Counted from the stretch's first letter, positions 52,593 to 64,000 are shown. The stretch is DNA of 64,000 nucleotides from Advenella mimigardefordensis DPN7 (GCF_000521505.1 NZ_CP003915.1:2914001-2978000); one strand, 5' to 3'. Notes: generated by a model from the letters alone, not told the origin. A program made the numbers and translations.

Positions 52593-53933
52593 TTAGGCTG
52601 CCAGATCGACCGCCTGCAGGCGCTCCACACCCTGACGGGCCAGCGCTTCGCTTTCGGCTTCGACCATGAGACGCAGCTTGGGCTCGGTTCCCGAGGCACG
52701 AATCAGCACGCGACCACGCCCGTCCAATTCGCGCTCCACTTCTTCTTTCGCGGCCTGCAGGCCAGCGTGTGCTTTCCAGTCTGCGCCTTTTTTCCACGGT
52801 ACATTGACCATGATTTGCGGGTACATTTTCAGATCTGAAATGAATTGGGCCAGCGTTTTGCCGCTGCGCACCAATGCCGTCAGCACCTGCAAACCAGCGA
52901 TAATACCATCACCGGTGCTATGGTGGTCCAGGCACAGCAAATGGCCCGAGCTTTCACCGCCATAGAGCCAGCCATTTCTCTGCATGGCTTCCAGCACATA
53001 ACGATCACCCACGTTGGCGCGTTCAAAAGGAACCCCCATGATCTGCATGATTTTTTCAAAGCCGTAGTTGGTCATGAGCGTACCCACAACACCCGCCACA
53101 CGACCATGCATCATGCGCTCACGAATCATGGCATAGAGCAATTCATCACCATTATAGATACGCCCGTCGGCGTCCACCATCTGGATCCGGTCAGCGTCGC
53201 CGTCCAGCGCGATGCCATAATGCGCGCCCACTTCTCTGACCTTCTCGGCCAGCGATTCGGGATGCAGGGCACCCACATCGCGATTGATGTTGAAACCGTC
53301 GGGGTTGCAGCCAATGGCCACGACTTCGGCGCCCAGTTCGCGAAATACGTGAGGTGCAATATGGTAGGCAGCGCCGTGTGCGCCATCGACCACAATTTTC
53401 ATGCCCTTCAGATCCAGATCATTAGGGAAGGTACTTTTGCAAAACTCAATATAACGACCGGCAGAGTCGGGCATGCGGCGGGCACGGCCGATATGCTCGG
53501 AATCGACGCAGCCTACCGGCTCGTCCAGCGCTGCTTCGATTTCGAGTTCAACGTTATCGGGCAGCTTCGTACCGTTACCGGAGAAAAATTTGATGCCGTT
53601 ATCCTGATAGGCGTTATGCGACGCACTGATCACCACACCGGCAGTCAAACGCAGCGCGCGGGTCAGGTAGGCAACAGCAGGAGTTGGGATGGGGCCGGCC
53701 AGATAGACGTCAATCCCGGCGGCAGCCAGACCGGCTTCCAGCGCCGACTCCAGCATATAGCCCGAAATACGCGTATCCTTGCCTATCAGCACCATCGGGC
53801 GCGCGCTATCCTTGTAATTTTTTGACAGTACCCTGCCTGCGGCATAGCCCAGCCGCAATGCAAACTCTGCATTGATGACAGGACCGCCCACTTCTCCACG
53901 TACCCCATCCGTTCCAAAATACTTACGCCCCAT
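52593..53933 (-). CDS. glmM: Phosphoglucosamine mutase
   Basis: A 446-residue enzyme that converts glucosamine-6-phosphate to glucosamine-1-phosphate for cell-wall precursors. It begins [15 protein letters not shown]. The phosphoserine loop is [20 protein letters not shown] near residue 100, the metal loop DGDADR near residue 240, and the C-terminal phosphate site [16 protein letters not shown]. The ATG at 53933 follows AAGGAGAAATTC and overlaps folP by 11 bases. The order ftsH-folP-glmM is conserved in many proteobacteria. Confidence 0.97.
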   Translation of the reverse strand: MGRKYFGTDGVRGEVGGPVINAEFALRLGYAAGRVLSKNYKDSARPMVLIGKDTRISGYMLESALEAGLAAAGIDVYLAGPIPTPAVAYLTRALRLTAGVVISASHNAYQDNGIKFFSGNGTKLPDNVELEIEAALDEPVGCVDSEHIGRARRMPDSAGRYIEFCKSTFPNDLDLKGMKIVVDGAHGAAYHIAPHVFRELGAEVVAIGCNPDGFNINRDVGALHPESLAEKVREVGAHYGIALDGDADRIQMVDADGRIYNGDELLYAMIRERMMHGRVAGVVGTLMTNYGFEKIMQIMGVPFERANVGDRYVLEAMQRNGWLYGGESSGHLLCLDHHSTGDGIIAGLQVLTALVRSGKTLAQFISDLKMYPQIMVNVPWKKGADWKAHAGLQAAKEEVERELDGRGRVLIRASGTEPKLRLMVEAESEALARQGVERLQAVDLAA

Positions 53934-54774
53934 GAATTTCTCCTTGTTCTGTGGCAGCCCATACCTTGAGGGCATCTACTGTTTGTGCGACGTCATGTAC
54001 CCGTATGATGGCCGCGCCCCTGTTTGCAGCGGCCAGCGCACCGGCAATGCTGCCGGCAACGCGGTCCTGCGGAGCCCGGCCCGTAACCGCCGCAATCATG
54101 GATTTACGGGACAGACCGATCAATAACGGTGAGTGTAAACCGGACAAGCTGCCCTGTTCACGTAAAAGCTGATAATTCTGCTGCACTGTCTTACCGAAAC
54201 CATACCCTGGGTCCAGACAGATGCGTGAAGCGGCGATACCGGCGGCAATCGCGGCCGCCCTGCGCTCTTCCAGGAAACGATAGACTTCGTCAGTCACGTT
54301 GCCGTACTGCGGCGCCGCCTGCATGGTTTTCGGCTCGCCCTGCATATGCATCAGGCACACCCCGCAATTGGGATGCGCTGCCACAACCTCAAGGGCGCCG
54401 GGCATACGCAAGGCGTAAATATCATTAATCAGATCTGCGCCGGCAGCCAAAGCGGCGCGCATCACTGCTGGTTTGAACGTATCGACAGAAATGGGCTTGC
54501 CGCAATCACGCAGATTTTGTATTACCGGAATGATGCGTCGCAGTTCCTCTTCTTCGGAAACCGCATCGGCACCCGGACGAGTGGACTCACCACCAATATC
54601 CAGCATATCGGCGCCCTGCTCGATCAGTTCGAATGCATGCGCGGTGGCAGCATCGGTCGAGAAATGGGCAGAACCATCAGAAAAGGAGTCGGGCGTCACA
54701 TTGACGATGCCCATAACAAGCGGGCGCTTGAGTGTCAGCTCGAAGCGCCCGCAAATGAATGTGGAATAATTCAT
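53923..54774 (-). CDS. folP: Dihydropteroate synthase
   Basis: A 283-residue folate-pathway enzyme joining p-aminobenzoate with hydroxymethyl-dihydropterin diphosphate. Motifs: [43 protein letters not shown], then [13 protein letters not shown] and [17 protein letters not shown]. It is the known target of sulfonamides. It lies 19 bases after ftsH and overlaps glmM, so the three are one operon. Confidence 0.97.
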   Translation of the reverse strand: MNYSTFICGRFELTLKRPLVMGIVNVTPDSFSDGSAHFSTDAATAHAFELIEQGADMLDIGGESTRPGADAVSEEEELRRIIPVIQNLRDCGKPISVDTFKPAVMRAALAAGADLINDIYALRMPGALEVVAAHPNCGVCLMHMQGEPKTMQAAPQYGNVTDEVYRFLEERRAAAIAAGIAASRICLDPGYGFGKTVQQNYQLLREQGSLSGLHSPLLIGLSRKSMIAAVTGRAPQDRVAGSIAGALAAANRGAAIIRVHDVAQTVDALKVWAATEQGEIHGA

Positions 54775-54793
54775 GAAAAATACAGCAGTAAAA

Positions 54794-56701
<1,908 letters not shown>

Positions 56702-57189
56702 CAATCTGACTCCTGCGATGAATGGCAAATGACCCTGAAATCAGAGCCTTTACCCCGTTCATATGATTCTAACCTATTGATAAAAAAAAGAGGCTTTACA
56801 ACCGGCTTAAAAACAAATTAAACCTTTACCCGCTGTTTCCGGATATATTTCGGGTAAAAACGCCGGCCTGGCAACGCCCGGGCGTATTACGCAAATGCAG
56901 CAAGTCATTTATTCCGGCGCCTGAAGCGCCGGGTCCTCACAACAACCAAATTGGGGCAAAAATCCGGTTTCCAAGCACTGTATTGCAATCTTTTTCTGAC
57001 TTTTTGCACCTGAGCCCGACCACTCGCACCTGCGGCCCCGCCCTGGCGCTTTACCCCGCGGTTTTCAGCATTAAATGCGGACCATCAAACCGGCAAACGG
57101 CGAGATGAGACCGAGATGAGACCATAACCTGCCAGGAAATGGGCGATGATCAGCCGGTGTCGGCCAGGCCCAGCCGAAACGCCAAAGCG
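56702..57189. other. ftsH upstream region
   Basis: This 488-base gap holds the ftsH leader and promoter region. TTAGAAT near 56769 on the minus strand is a possible -10 box. It also holds a stem-loop at 56914-56932 and the end of rlmE. No coding frame in it is convincing. Confidence 0.5.
56914..56932. terminator. G+C-rich stem-loop between rlmE and ftsH
   Basis: CCGGCGC (56914-56920) and GCGCCGG (56926-56932) pair around a 5-nt loop. It may end rlmE readthrough before ftsH, but no T-run is present. Confidence 0.35.
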
Positions 57190-57843
57190 CTAGAATTCGC
57201 GCTTATCCGGATGTTTCAGACCGCGCCCCAGCAGAAAGGTTTCAGAAGACTTGTCGCGCGACGCCTTGGGCTTGCGCTCAACAACCCGCTTGAAATGCTG
57301 CTTGAACATCTGCACGATCTGAGAAAAGCCGCTGCCGTGAAATGCCTTGACAATCAGCGCCCCGTCAGGGGTCAGATGCTGCAGGGAAAAGGCCAGAGCC
57401 AGCTCGCATACATGCTGAATCCGGGCCGAATCGGCCGAACTGACGCCGGACAGGTTGGGTGCCATATCCGACATCACCAGATTAACCTGCTGCTCACCTA
57501 CCCTTTCGTTCAGGATCGCGAGTACATCGTCGTCGCGAAAATCGCCCTGAATGAATTCGACGCCGGCAATGGGTTCCATCGGCAGCAGGTCCAGCGCAAT
57601 GACGCGGCCCTGCAACACTCCGCCCTCTGCGGTAAGTCTTTCGCGGGCAACCTGCGACCAACTGCCGGGGGTTGAGCCCAAGTCGACTATAATATCCCCT
57701 TTCCGCATCAGTTTTTCCGAATCCAGGATCTCAATCAGCTTAAATGCTGCCCGTGCCCGATAGCCCTTTTGCTGGGCCATTTTCACATATGGGTCATTGA
57801 TATGCTGATGTATCCATTCTTTCGAGAATTTCTTTTTGGCCAT
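57190..57843 (-). CDS. rlmE: 23S rRNA 2'-O-methyltransferase RlmE (FtsJ)
   Basis: A 217-residue SAM-dependent methyltransferase that modifies U2552 of 23S rRNA. It starts with [19 protein letters not shown] and [12 protein letters not shown]. The SAM site is [14 protein letters not shown], followed by [20 protein letters not shown], then [12 protein letters not shown] and VKAFHGSGF, which carry the catalytic K-D-K-E residues. It is divergent from yhbY with only 15 bases between their start codons, a conserved arrangement upstream of ftsH. Confidence 0.97.
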   Translation of the reverse strand: MAKKKFSKEWIHQHINDPYVKMAQQKGYRARAAFKLIEILDSEKLMRKGDIIVDLGSTPGSWSQVARERLTAEGGVLQGRVIALDLLPMEPIAGVEFIQGDFRDDDVLAILNERVGEQQVNLVMSDMAPNLSGVSSADSARIQHVCELALAFSLQHLTPDGALIVKAFHGSGFSQIVQMFKQHFKRVVERKPKASRDKSSETFLLGRGLKHPDKREF

Positions 57844-57858
57844 TGCCCTGATTACCTT

Positions 57859-58449
57859 ATGCCTACCCTAGAATTGACATCAAAAGAGCGCAGCGAATTA
57901 CGCGCCGCCGCCCATCCGCTAAAACCGGTAGTCCTGATCGGCGATCAGGGCCTCACGCCTGCGGTGCTGAAAGAAATCGACATGAACCTTACCGCGCACG
58001 GCCTGCTTAAGGTGCGCGTTGCCGGAGATGACCGTGCCGCGCGTGTTGCCATGCTCGACACCATCTGTGATTCATTATCGTGTGCCCCCGTTGGTCACGT
58101 CGGCAAAACCCTTATTTTATATCGACACGGCTCACAAAACCGCCGTTGGGAGCAAAAAGCCGAAGAACCCGTCGAGCGCAGCCGCCGACTCCCCAACGAA
58201 CCTCATACGCCGAAAAAGCTGCTGGCCGCAGGTAAAACCCTGAAAGACCGCAAGGCACCCCGCAAGTCCGCCCGAGGCAATGACGAACTGGTGGGCACAC
58301 CGGCACGCAAGCCGGCACGCGCGCCCTCTGCCCGCCCTGGCAGCAGTGAGGCCCACGGTATTCCCAGACGCGCAGGCAGTGCATTGTCACTGAGAGCGGG
58401 CCGACGCAGCACTGCTGCACCACGCACCAGCAGGCGCGGCGGCAGATAA
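57859..58449 (+). CDS. yhbY: YhbY-like CRM-domain RNA-binding protein with long basic tail
   Basis: A 196-residue protein. Residues 1-97 are the CRM domain that binds pre-50S ribosomes ([35 protein letters not shown], then [10 protein letters not shown] and [10 protein letters not shown]). The remaining 100 residues are Arg/Lys/Pro/Ser-rich and probably disordered, roughly doubling the normal length of about 97. The ATG at 57859 matches the family start; the frame continues upstream into rlmE. A clear terminator follows. The tail may strengthen RNA binding; that is inference. Confidence 0.9.
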   Translation: MPTLELTSKERSELRAAAHPLKPVVLIGDQGLTPAVLKEIDMNLTAHGLLKVRVAGDDRAARVAMLDTICDSLSCAPVGHVGKTLILYRHGSQNRRWEQKAEEPVERSRRLPNEPHTPKKLLAAGKTLKDRKAPRKSARGNDELVGTPARKPARAPSARPGSSEAHGIPRRAGSALSLRAGRRSTAAPRTSRRGGR

Positions 58450-58498
58450 CTGCACCCGCAAGGTGTAGGTAGCGGCGCGCAGGCGCCAGACAAAAAAG

Positions 58499-58530
58499 AA
58501 GCCGCAGGACGTGTTTTCTGCGGCTTTTTT
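58499..58530. terminator. Bidirectional terminator between yhbY and greA
   Basis: AAGCCGCAG (58499-58507) and CTGCGGCTT (58518-58526) form a stem with T-runs on both strands (TTTTTT at 58525-58530; AAAAAA at 58492-58497). It sits between two convergent genes. Confidence 0.9.
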
Positions 58531-58617
58531 GCTGCTATCGAATCACCAGCCTGGCTGTATGACCGATTCCGGTTTGTGCCCTATGACACCCGGGAATGTG
58601 GCGTGACGCCTTGCACC

Positions 58618-59094
58618 TTACTTGTACTCAACCGAGATAATTTCAAACTCTTTTTCGCCTGACGGTACAGTCACAACGACCACATCGCCTTCTGCCTTGC
58701 CAATCAATGCCCGGCCTACCGGGCTGGAGATAGAAATCCGGTTCAAACGGATATCGGATTCGGCGTCGCCAACGATTTGATAGGTTACATTGCTACCGGA
58801 GTTGAGATCTTCAATACCCACCGTTGCACCAAATACAATACGACCGTCTACATCCAGACTGGCCGGATCGATGATTTGCGCGTTGGACAGCAGACCTTCC
58901 AGTTCATTGATGCGGCCTTCAATAAAGCCCTGACGCTCCCGCGCTGCATCGTATTCTGCATTTTCCGACAGATCACCTTGCGCGCGTGCCTCAGCAATCG
59001 CCTGGATCACTCCAGGCCGCTCTACGCTGACCAAGCGGTGCAATTCTTCTTCTAAGCGCTTCGCACCTTGCGCTGTTAATGGAATACCTGCCAT
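58618..59094 (-). CDS. greA: Transcription elongation factor GreA
   Basis: A 158-residue factor that rescues backtracked RNA polymerase by stimulating transcript cleavage. The N-terminal coiled coil includes [20 protein letters not shown] and the acidic tip [20 protein letters not shown]. The C-terminal globular domain ends [18 protein letters not shown]. The ATG at 59094 gives the normal length; the frame runs further upstream without family similarity. Confidence 0.97.
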   Translation of the reverse strand: MAGIPLTAQGAKRLEEELHRLVSVERPGVIQAIAEARAQGDLSENAEYDAARERQGFIEGRINELEGLLSNAQIIDPASLDVDGRIVFGATVGIEDLNSGSNVTYQIVGDAESDIRLNRISISSPVGRALIGKAEGDVVVVTVPSGEKEFEIISVEYK

Positions 59095-59349
59095 ATCTGT
59101 CTCAAAAAAGTAAAAACGCCCCCATTGCACCGAAACGTGCCATGATGATGAGCGTGCTGTTGTGTTATCGACCAGGCCAACGATGTCTGGCTCAGGTACA
59201 AAAAGAATGGAAAAAACAAAAATAAACCCCGGCACTGGTTAATGAGTGCCAGGGACATCGATATGACATTGTCTCCAATTCCCGAACAAATTGCAAGCCT
59301 TCGGCAAAATGTTGCTAAAGTACTGAAAACAATTGAAAAAACCGCAATT

Positions 59350-60711
59350 TTACAGACGCTGTTCCTGATCAAACGGACTCTGATCCGCGGGGACTGCCGA
59401 GCGTTGCCGCAAATTGAGCAGCGCATACAAAATGATCGCACCGAAGGTGGCGGTTCCGATACCTTCGAGCTTGAACGCACCCAATTGCAAGGTAAAGTTG
59501 CCCGCCCCCATCAGAAGCGTGACAGCGGCCACGATCAAATTCCGGTTATCGCCGAAATCAACCTGGTTAACCACCCAGATACGTGCACCGGCAATGGCAA
59601 TCAGACCGAAAACCACCATGGAAACGCCACCAAGCACCGGACCCGGAATGGCGTGAATCAGCGCGCCGAACTTGGGCGAGAAGCCCAGCAGGATGGCGAT
59701 GCAGGCAGCCGCTACAAACACCAGAGTGGAATAAATACGGGTAACCGCCATGACGCCAATATTTTCCGCGTAGGTGGTCACACCGGTTCCGCCAACGGCG
59801 CCGGAAATCATGGTCGCAACGCCATCGCCCAGGAAGGCGCGACCCAGATACTGATCCAGGTTTTGCCCGGTCATCGCGCTGACTGCACGAATGTGACCCA
59901 GGTTTTCAGCAATCAGAATGACCGCGACCGGCACCATGACTGAAATGGCCGAGACGGAAAACACGGGTGCGACCAACGTCGGCAGGCCGAACCAGGGTGC
60001 CGCCTGCACGGCGGAAAAGTCGATGGGCGTACCCAGGCCGGCGACATTGGTCAGCAGCCAGTAGATGACGCAAGCGGCAATCAGCCCCAGCAGAATCAGC
60101 AGCCGCTGAATCATGCCGCGAGTAAAGACGGCCACCCCGGCGACGCACAGTATGGTCATGAGGGCCATCAGCGCCTCGAAGGTCGTTCCCGAGCCCATCG
60201 CACCCTTGGCAGCAATGGGTGCAAGATTCAGGCCGATCACGGCAACGATGGCGCCGGTTACCACAGGCGGCATCAAGCGTTCGATCCAGGCCGACCCTTT
60301 GCCGCGGCTATTGGCGTACCATACCAGTACACCCACCAGCGCATATACCAGGCCGCACACGATAATGGCCCCCAGCGCGACACTGATATTGGCATTCGGT
60401 CCGCTGCCGGCATACCCGGTGACGGAAATAACGCCGCCGATGAAGGCGAAGCTCGACCCCAGATAACTGGGCACACGACCGGCGACAAAAAAGAAGAAGA
60501 TCAGCGTGCCGATACCTGACATCAGCACAGCCAGATTGGCATCGAAACCCATCAACAGCGGGGCCAGCACGGTCGCACCAAACATGGCCACAACGTGTTG
60601 CGCACCCATGACCGCCGTCTGAGGCCAGGACAGACGCTCGTCGGGTGCTACAATCTGATGTTCCCGGGCCCGCTCAACCCGCCGCCAGATTGGAAAAAAA
60701 GGTCCACTCAT
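59350..60711 (-). CDS. NCS2 family nucleobase permease (uracil/xanthine type)
   Basis: A 453-residue inner-membrane transporter of the nucleobase:cation symporter-2 family with about 12-14 helices. Family motifs: QHVVAMFGATVLAPLLMGFD, then YLGSSFAFIG, LMPPVVTGAIVAVIGLNLAP and TGVTTYAENIGVMAVTRIYS. The last block resembles UraA/RutG, so uracil or a related pyrimidine is the likely substrate. The ATG at 60711 follows GGGGAAAG; an ATG at 60723 in the same frame is also possible. No pyrimidine catabolic genes lie beside it. Confidence 0.92.
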   Translation of the reverse strand: MSGPFFPIWRRVERAREHQIVAPDERLSWPQTAVMGAQHVVAMFGATVLAPLLMGFDANLAVLMSGIGTLIFFFFVAGRVPSYLGSSFAFIGGVISVTGYAGSGPNANISVALGAIIVCGLVYALVGVLVWYANSRGKGSAWIERLMPPVVTGAIVAVIGLNLAPIAAKGAMGSGTTFEALMALMTILCVAGVAVFTRGMIQRLLILLGLIAACVIYWLLTNVAGLGTPIDFSAVQAAPWFGLPTLVAPVFSVSAISVMVPVAVILIAENLGHIRAVSAMTGQNLDQYLGRAFLGDGVATMISGAVGGTGVTTYAENIGVMAVTRIYSTLVFVAAACIAILLGFSPKFGALIHAIPGPVLGGVSMVVFGLIAIAGARIWVVNQVDFGDNRNLIVAAVTLLMGAGNFTLQLGAFKLEGIGTATFGAIILYALLNLRQRSAVPADQSPFDQEQRL

Positions 60712-60862
60712 TACTTTCCCCATTCAGATGTGATGTCATATTTTGCTGGATATGAAGTGTACGGCCTGACTGGTGCACAGGGCAAGCAAAACTGCGGCTG
60801 GCAGCGCGGCCTTTGTCCGTCATCCGATGCCTGTCTCGCGACTATTTTTCGAAAGCTCAACT

Positions 60863-61501
60863 ATGTCTCATACCGATTTCTGGATTATCCGCCACGGCGA
60901 AACCGACTGGAACGCCGAACGGCGCCTGCAGGGCTGGCGCGACATTCCGTTAAACCCGAATGGCATCGCCCAGGCCGAAGCACTCAACGCGCATCTGCAG
61001 GAGCGCTTTAGCGATGCCGGCCCCGAGCACATTTACACCAGCGACCTGCAGCGGGCATATCACACCGCCCTGCCCTATGCGCGGTCTTGTGACAAACCCG
61101 TTCAGCGCCTGCCCGGATTACGTGAACGCAATTACGGCATTCTTGAGGGTCAACTATGGTCGGCGCTGGCCGGCTTTGATTCGGCACACACTCACAACCT
61201 GGCGATTGAACTGGATCCGAATGAACACAAGGCAGAAGACCTGGCAACCTTTTATACGCGAATTCGGCAAACCCTGAACACACTGGCTCAGAAACACCGC
61301 AATGAAACCGTCATGATCGTTAGCCATGGCGGTGCGATTGATATGATGTGGCGTGCCGCCGGGAACCTGGCACCCAATGCGCCACGGCAATTTTCCCAAC
61401 GCAATACCAGCATCAACCGCCTGCGCATTATCAGCGACGACAGCTGGCAGATTGTGTCCTGGGCCGACACCAGCCATTTACCGCAAGTGGTAACCGAGTA
61501 A
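60863..61501 (+). CDS. Histidine phosphatase family protein (GpmB/CobC-like)
   Basis: A 212-residue phosphatase of the phosphoglycerate-mutase-like branch. The catalytic RHG is in FWIIRHGETDWNAERRLQG, the second part in LRERNYGILEGQLWSAL, and the second catalytic histidine in VMIVSHGGAIDMMWRA. The substrate is not clear: broad sugar-phosphate or alpha-ribazole phosphatase activities occur in this group. The ATG at 60863 gives the usual start just before the RHG motif; the frame is open back to 60773. Confidence 0.9.
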   Translation: MSHTDFWIIRHGETDWNAERRLQGWRDIPLNPNGIAQAEALNAHLQERFSDAGPEHIYTSDLQRAYHTALPYARSCDKPVQRLPGLRERNYGILEGQLWSALAGFDSAHTHNLAIELDPNEHKAEDLATFYTRIRQTLNTLAQKHRNETVMIVSHGGAIDMMWRAAGNLAPNAPRQFSQRNTSINRLRIISDDSWQIVSWADTSHLPQVVTE

Positions 61502-61726
61502 GCGCGGAGATAACGTTAAAAGAATCATATTGTTTGGGATATCGGTGCTGTCACGCAGCACGATACAGTTGCAGAATGCACGCCGGATTCAAAAGAAACA
61601 CGCGAAGTCGTGGTGACACTGCGTGCCACCGAGCCTGGCAACGATCAATATGTCTGGTCGCGGGCCTGCAGAAACGCCGGGATATGCCGCGGCAACGCAG
61701 GGATATGGGATGGGTCGCCCGGTTTG

Positions 61727-62479
61727 CTAGTGACGGCGGGGCTTGCGGCCAGAGCGACTCATCACGCGATCATACAGGGCACTCGGAACAAACCGCAGCA
61801 ACCGCGCAACCAGACCCATCTGCCAGGGAATGACGGTGTAGCGCCGACCCAGGGTAATCGCCTGGCCTGCCTTTTGCGCAAAAGCATCGGGCTGCATCAG
61901 AAATGGCATGGGATAAGGGTTTTGCCGGGTCATGGGCGTATCAATAAACCCAGGTGCGATCGTCACGACTTTGACACCGGTACCATACAGATCAATGCGC
62001 AAACTCTCCATAAAAACCGTGACCGCCGCCTTGGACGCACTGTAGGCACTGGAACCCGGCAAGCCGCGAACGCCGGCCACACTGCTGATACCCACCAGGG
62101 TACCACTGCCGCGGCTTTGCATACCCGGAATAAAGGGCTCAAATGTGGCCCCCAGGCCCAGTACATTGGTTTCAATAATTTCCCGAAACACGTCGGCGTC
62201 TTCGACCATGCCATTGAGAATGCCGACGCTGATGCCGGCACTGGCTATGACAATATCCACCGGACCATCTTGCAAAAAATCGGCGGCCGCCTTATGAAGA
62301 TCGGCACCACATCGAACATCGCCCGCATAGCATGAGGCCGGTTTGGACAACGAGGCCGACAGCGCTTGCAGTTTGTCACCCGATCTGGCGAACAGACCCA
62401 GCTGCGCGCCACGGGCATCGTAATACCGGGCAAATGCCTCACCCAGCCCGCTGCTGGCGCCACTAATAAAAACACGCAT
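61727..62479 (-). CDS. Short-chain dehydrogenase/reductase
   Basis: A 250-residue NAD(P)-dependent oxidoreductase of the classical SDR type. It has the cofactor motif FISGASSGLGEAFARYY, DIVIASAGISVGILNGM, and the catalytic Tyr-Lys in GSSAYSASKAAVTVFMESL preceded by the serine in VGISSVAGVRG. The C-terminal part (RFVPSALYDRVMSRSGRK) is basic. The substrate is unknown. The start codon at 62479 is chosen from the usual closeness to the glycine motif; no ribosome site supports it or the alternative at 62491. Confidence 0.88.
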   Translation of the reverse strand: MRVFISGASSGLGEAFARYYDARGAQLGLFARSGDKLQALSASLSKPASCYAGDVRCGADLHKAAADFLQDGPVDIVIASAGISVGILNGMVEDADVFREIIETNVLGLGATFEPFIPGMQSRGSGTLVGISSVAGVRGLPGSSAYSASKAAVTVFMESLRIDLYGTGVKVVTIAPGFIDTPMTRQNPYPMPFLMQPDAFAQKAGQAITLGRRYTVIPWQMGLVARLLRFVPSALYDRVMSRSGRKPRRH

Positions 62480-62565
62480 AGAACTATGCAATTGCCGTCG
62501 TAATGTTATTTACTTGTGAAACCACAGCTGCATGCCGCAACCGTGAACTATCACAAATGACATTA

Positions 62566-63030
62566 TTACAGCTGCGATTGCAGATAGTTCTGCAGACCGA
62601 GTCGTTTAATCAGGCCCAGTTGCTGTTCCAGCCAGTGCGCATGATCTTCTTCGGTGTCTTCAAGTTGCACGCGCAATAATTCACGTGAGACGTAGTCTCC
62701 AGACTCTTCACACAACGCAATGCCTTTTTTCAGATTATCGCGGACTTCAAACTCGGTCTCCAGATCAAGCTGCAGCATTTCGGGAACGTCTTTGCCCACG
62801 CGGATTTCAGCAGACACCATTTTGGGAGTGCCCTCGAGCAAAAGAATGCGACGAATCAGTGCGTCAGCGTGATCTGTCTCGTCCTGCATTTCATGGCCGA
62901 TACGTTCATACAGTTTGGTATAACCCCATTCGTGGTACATACGCGAATGAATAAAGTACTGGTCCCGTGCTGCCAGTTCGCCTGAAAGCAGAAAATTCAA
63001 ATAGTCTATGACTTTAGGATGGCCTTTCAT
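62566..63030 (-). CDS. bfr: Bacterioferritin without the heme-ligand methionine
   Basis: A 154-residue iron-storage protein with the ferritin four-helix bundle. The dinuclear ferroxidase ligands are all present: Glu18 ([10 protein letters not shown]), Glu51 and His54 (QDETDHAD), the Glu of DLETEFEV, and the Glu and His of [10 protein letters not shown]. The residue after Glu51, the heme-binding Met52 of Escherichia coli Bfr, is Thr52, so this subunit probably does not hold heme. The ATG at 63030 follows a strong AAGGAG. A Fur-box candidate lies at 63131-63149. Another Bfr subunit with Met52 may exist elsewhere in the genome. Confidence 0.95.
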   Translation of the reverse strand: MKGHPKVIDYLNFLLSGELAARDQYFIHSRMYHEWGYTKLYERIGHEMQDETDHADALIRRILLLEGTPKMVSAEIRVGKDVPEMLQLDLETEFEVRDNLKKGIALCEESGDYVSRELLRVQLEDTEEDHAHWLEQQLGLIKRLGLQNYLQSQL

Positions 63031-63130
63031 TATGCTGCTCCTTGAAAGAATCAAACGTAAAACCGTATTTTAAGAGAGGTTTGCGCGAGACATGCCCCAT
63101 AAAGAAAAATTGCCAAATTTCACGAAGAAA

Positions 63131-63149
63131 AATGGCAATCGTTCTCATT
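63131..63149. promoter_or_regulatory. Fur box candidate upstream of bfr
   Basis: The minus strand reads AATGAGAACGATTGCCATT, 17 of 19 positions identical to the box of the left siderophore operon (32014-32032). It lies 101 bases before the bfr start and 52 bases before the carB stop, in their short shared gap. Confidence 0.75.
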
Positions 63150-63183
63150 AGCTACACGCGCTGGCCAGGGGCCGGCAACAGGC

Positions 63184-64000
63184 TTATGTTGTCTTTGCAG
63201 AAGCCAGCCCTGCATGCATATTCTGCAGAGAATACACCTGAATGCCTTCAGCGTCGCGCAGGTACTGCATACCTTCAATCGCAGCACGGGCACCGGCCAG
63301 CGTGGTAAAGAACGTGACCCGGTCAGCAAGCGACTGCGTACGAATCACACGCGAGTCGGAAATAGCATTGCGACGTTCTTCTACGGTATTGATCACAAGC
63401 TGGATCTCGCCGTTCTTGAGCATATCAACCACGTGCGGACGCCCTTCGGTCACTTTATTGACCACCTGGGCCTGTACACCGGACTCATTGAGTTTGGCTG
63501 CCGTACCACGGGTTGCCACCACTTTAAAGCCCAGATTGACCAGACCACGAGCCAGCTCCACCGCTTTGGATTTATCCTGATCTTTCACGCTGAGGAAGGC
63601 CGTGCCTGTCTCAGGCAGAAGCACACCGGCAGCCAGTTGTGATTTAACAAAGGCTTCACCAAACGTGCGTCCTACGCCCATGACTTCACCGGTGGACTTC
63701 ATTTCCGGGCCCAGTATGGTGTCTACGCCAGGGAATTTGACGAATGGGAAGACGGCTTCCTTGACGCAGAAATACGAAGGTGCCACTTCCTCGGTCACAC
63801 CCTGCTCGGCCAGCGATTTGCCGGCCATGGCACGGGCCGCGATCTTGGCCAGCTGATAGCCGGTTACCTTGGATACAAACGGCACTGTACGAGATGCGCG
63901 CGGATTCACTTCCAATACATATACATCGCCGTTCTGAATGGCGAACTGGACGTTCATCAAACCACGTACATTCAGTGCACGCGCCATCAGGCTGGTCTGT
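63184..64000 (-). CDS. carB: Carbamoyl-phosphate synthase large subunit, C-terminal part
   Basis: The 3' 272 codons of carB, cut by the right edge of the window; the visible frame continues past the ATG at 63987. The protein makes carbamoyl phosphate for pyrimidine and arginine synthesis. Seen are the end of the second ATP-grasp domain (VRGLMNVQFA, VLEVNPRASRTVPFVSKVTG), then GPEMKSTGEVMGVG and the C-terminal regulatory MGS-like domain (FKVVATRGTAAKLNESG, VINTVEERRNAISDSRVIRT). Confidence 0.96.
   Translation of the reverse strand, partial: QTSLMARALNVRGLMNVQFAIQNGDVYVLEVNPRASRTVPFVSKVTGYQLAKIAARAMAGKSLAEQGVTEEVAPSYFCVKEAVFPFVKFPGVDTILGPEMKSTGEVMGVGRTFGEAFVKSQLAAGVLLPETGTAFLSVKDQDKSKAVELARGLVNLGFKVVATRGTAAKLNESGVQAQVVNKVTEGRPHVVDMLKNGEIQLVINTVEERRNAISDSRVIRTQSLADRVTFFTTLAGARAAIEGMQYLRDAEGIQVYSLQNMHAGLASAKTT

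Noticed and set aside
59242..59349. Plus-strand small gene before the permease end
   Set aside because: The first 30 codons look coding-like, but the frame then runs antisense through the permease gene and no family is recognised.

Overview
The window is a chromosomal segment of a betaproteobacterium, most likely of the family Alcaligenaceae (an Advenella/Bordetella relative). This is inferred from an alcaligin-like siderophore operon and from the housekeeping block yhbY/rlmE-ftsH-folP-glmM with greA and carB nearby. Species is not proven. Nearly all genes lie on the minus strand. No rRNA, tRNA, CRISPR array, phage or intact insertion sequence was seen.

Iron region A (about 750-20000): two TonB-dependent siderophore receptors (753-2936, 3343-5643), each with an upstream Fur-box candidate, are followed by a larger locus. 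That locus holds a MacA/MacB-type exporter, an FpvA-type receptor with a signalling (STN) domain, a FecR anti-sigma factor, a FecI sigma factor, a PepSY reductase-like membrane protein, two metal-binding proteins, an ABC permease and ATPase, and small accessory proteins. The set matches the Pseudomonas pyoverdine periplasmic iron-release and recycling machinery (FpvA/FpvI/FpvR, FpvG-K, FpvC-F, PvdRT), but no pyoverdine synthetase is present. A Fur box precedes the long operon that ends in the sigma gene. An identical two-part 30-bp motif precedes both fecR and the receptor-macAB unit, which suggests a Fur to sigma to receptor cascade.

Middle (20327-23440): a small I9-like propeptide gene with a subtilisin-like protease, then a LysR regulator divergent from a short DUF1127-like protein.

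Iron region B (23552-39686): two head-to-tail paralogous hydroxamate siderophore operons. Each has TonB receptor, AlcA-type monooxygenase, MFS transporter, AlcB-type acyltransferase and AlcC-type NIS synthetase. In the left copy alcB and alcC are fused into one reading frame, and only that copy has the Rieske oxygenase AlcE. The right copy keeps alcB and alcC separate with an ATGA overlap and looks richer in A+T. A strong terminator separates the two operons.

Metal and phosphate region (39830-52439): a Zn/Cd/Pb P-type ATPase with His-rich repeats divergent from a CadR/PbrR-type MerR regulator; a DUF1330 protein; the pstSCAB phosphate uptake operon with a Pho box; ppk1 and ppx for polyphosphate; and an OlsB-like ornithine acyltransferase.

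Housekeeping region (52593-64000): glmM, folP, ftsH, rlmE, yhbY (with a long basic tail), greA, an NCS2 nucleobase permease, a histidine phosphatase, a short-chain dehydrogenase, a bacterioferritin lacking the heme-ligand methionine, and the 3' part of carB, which runs off the right edge.
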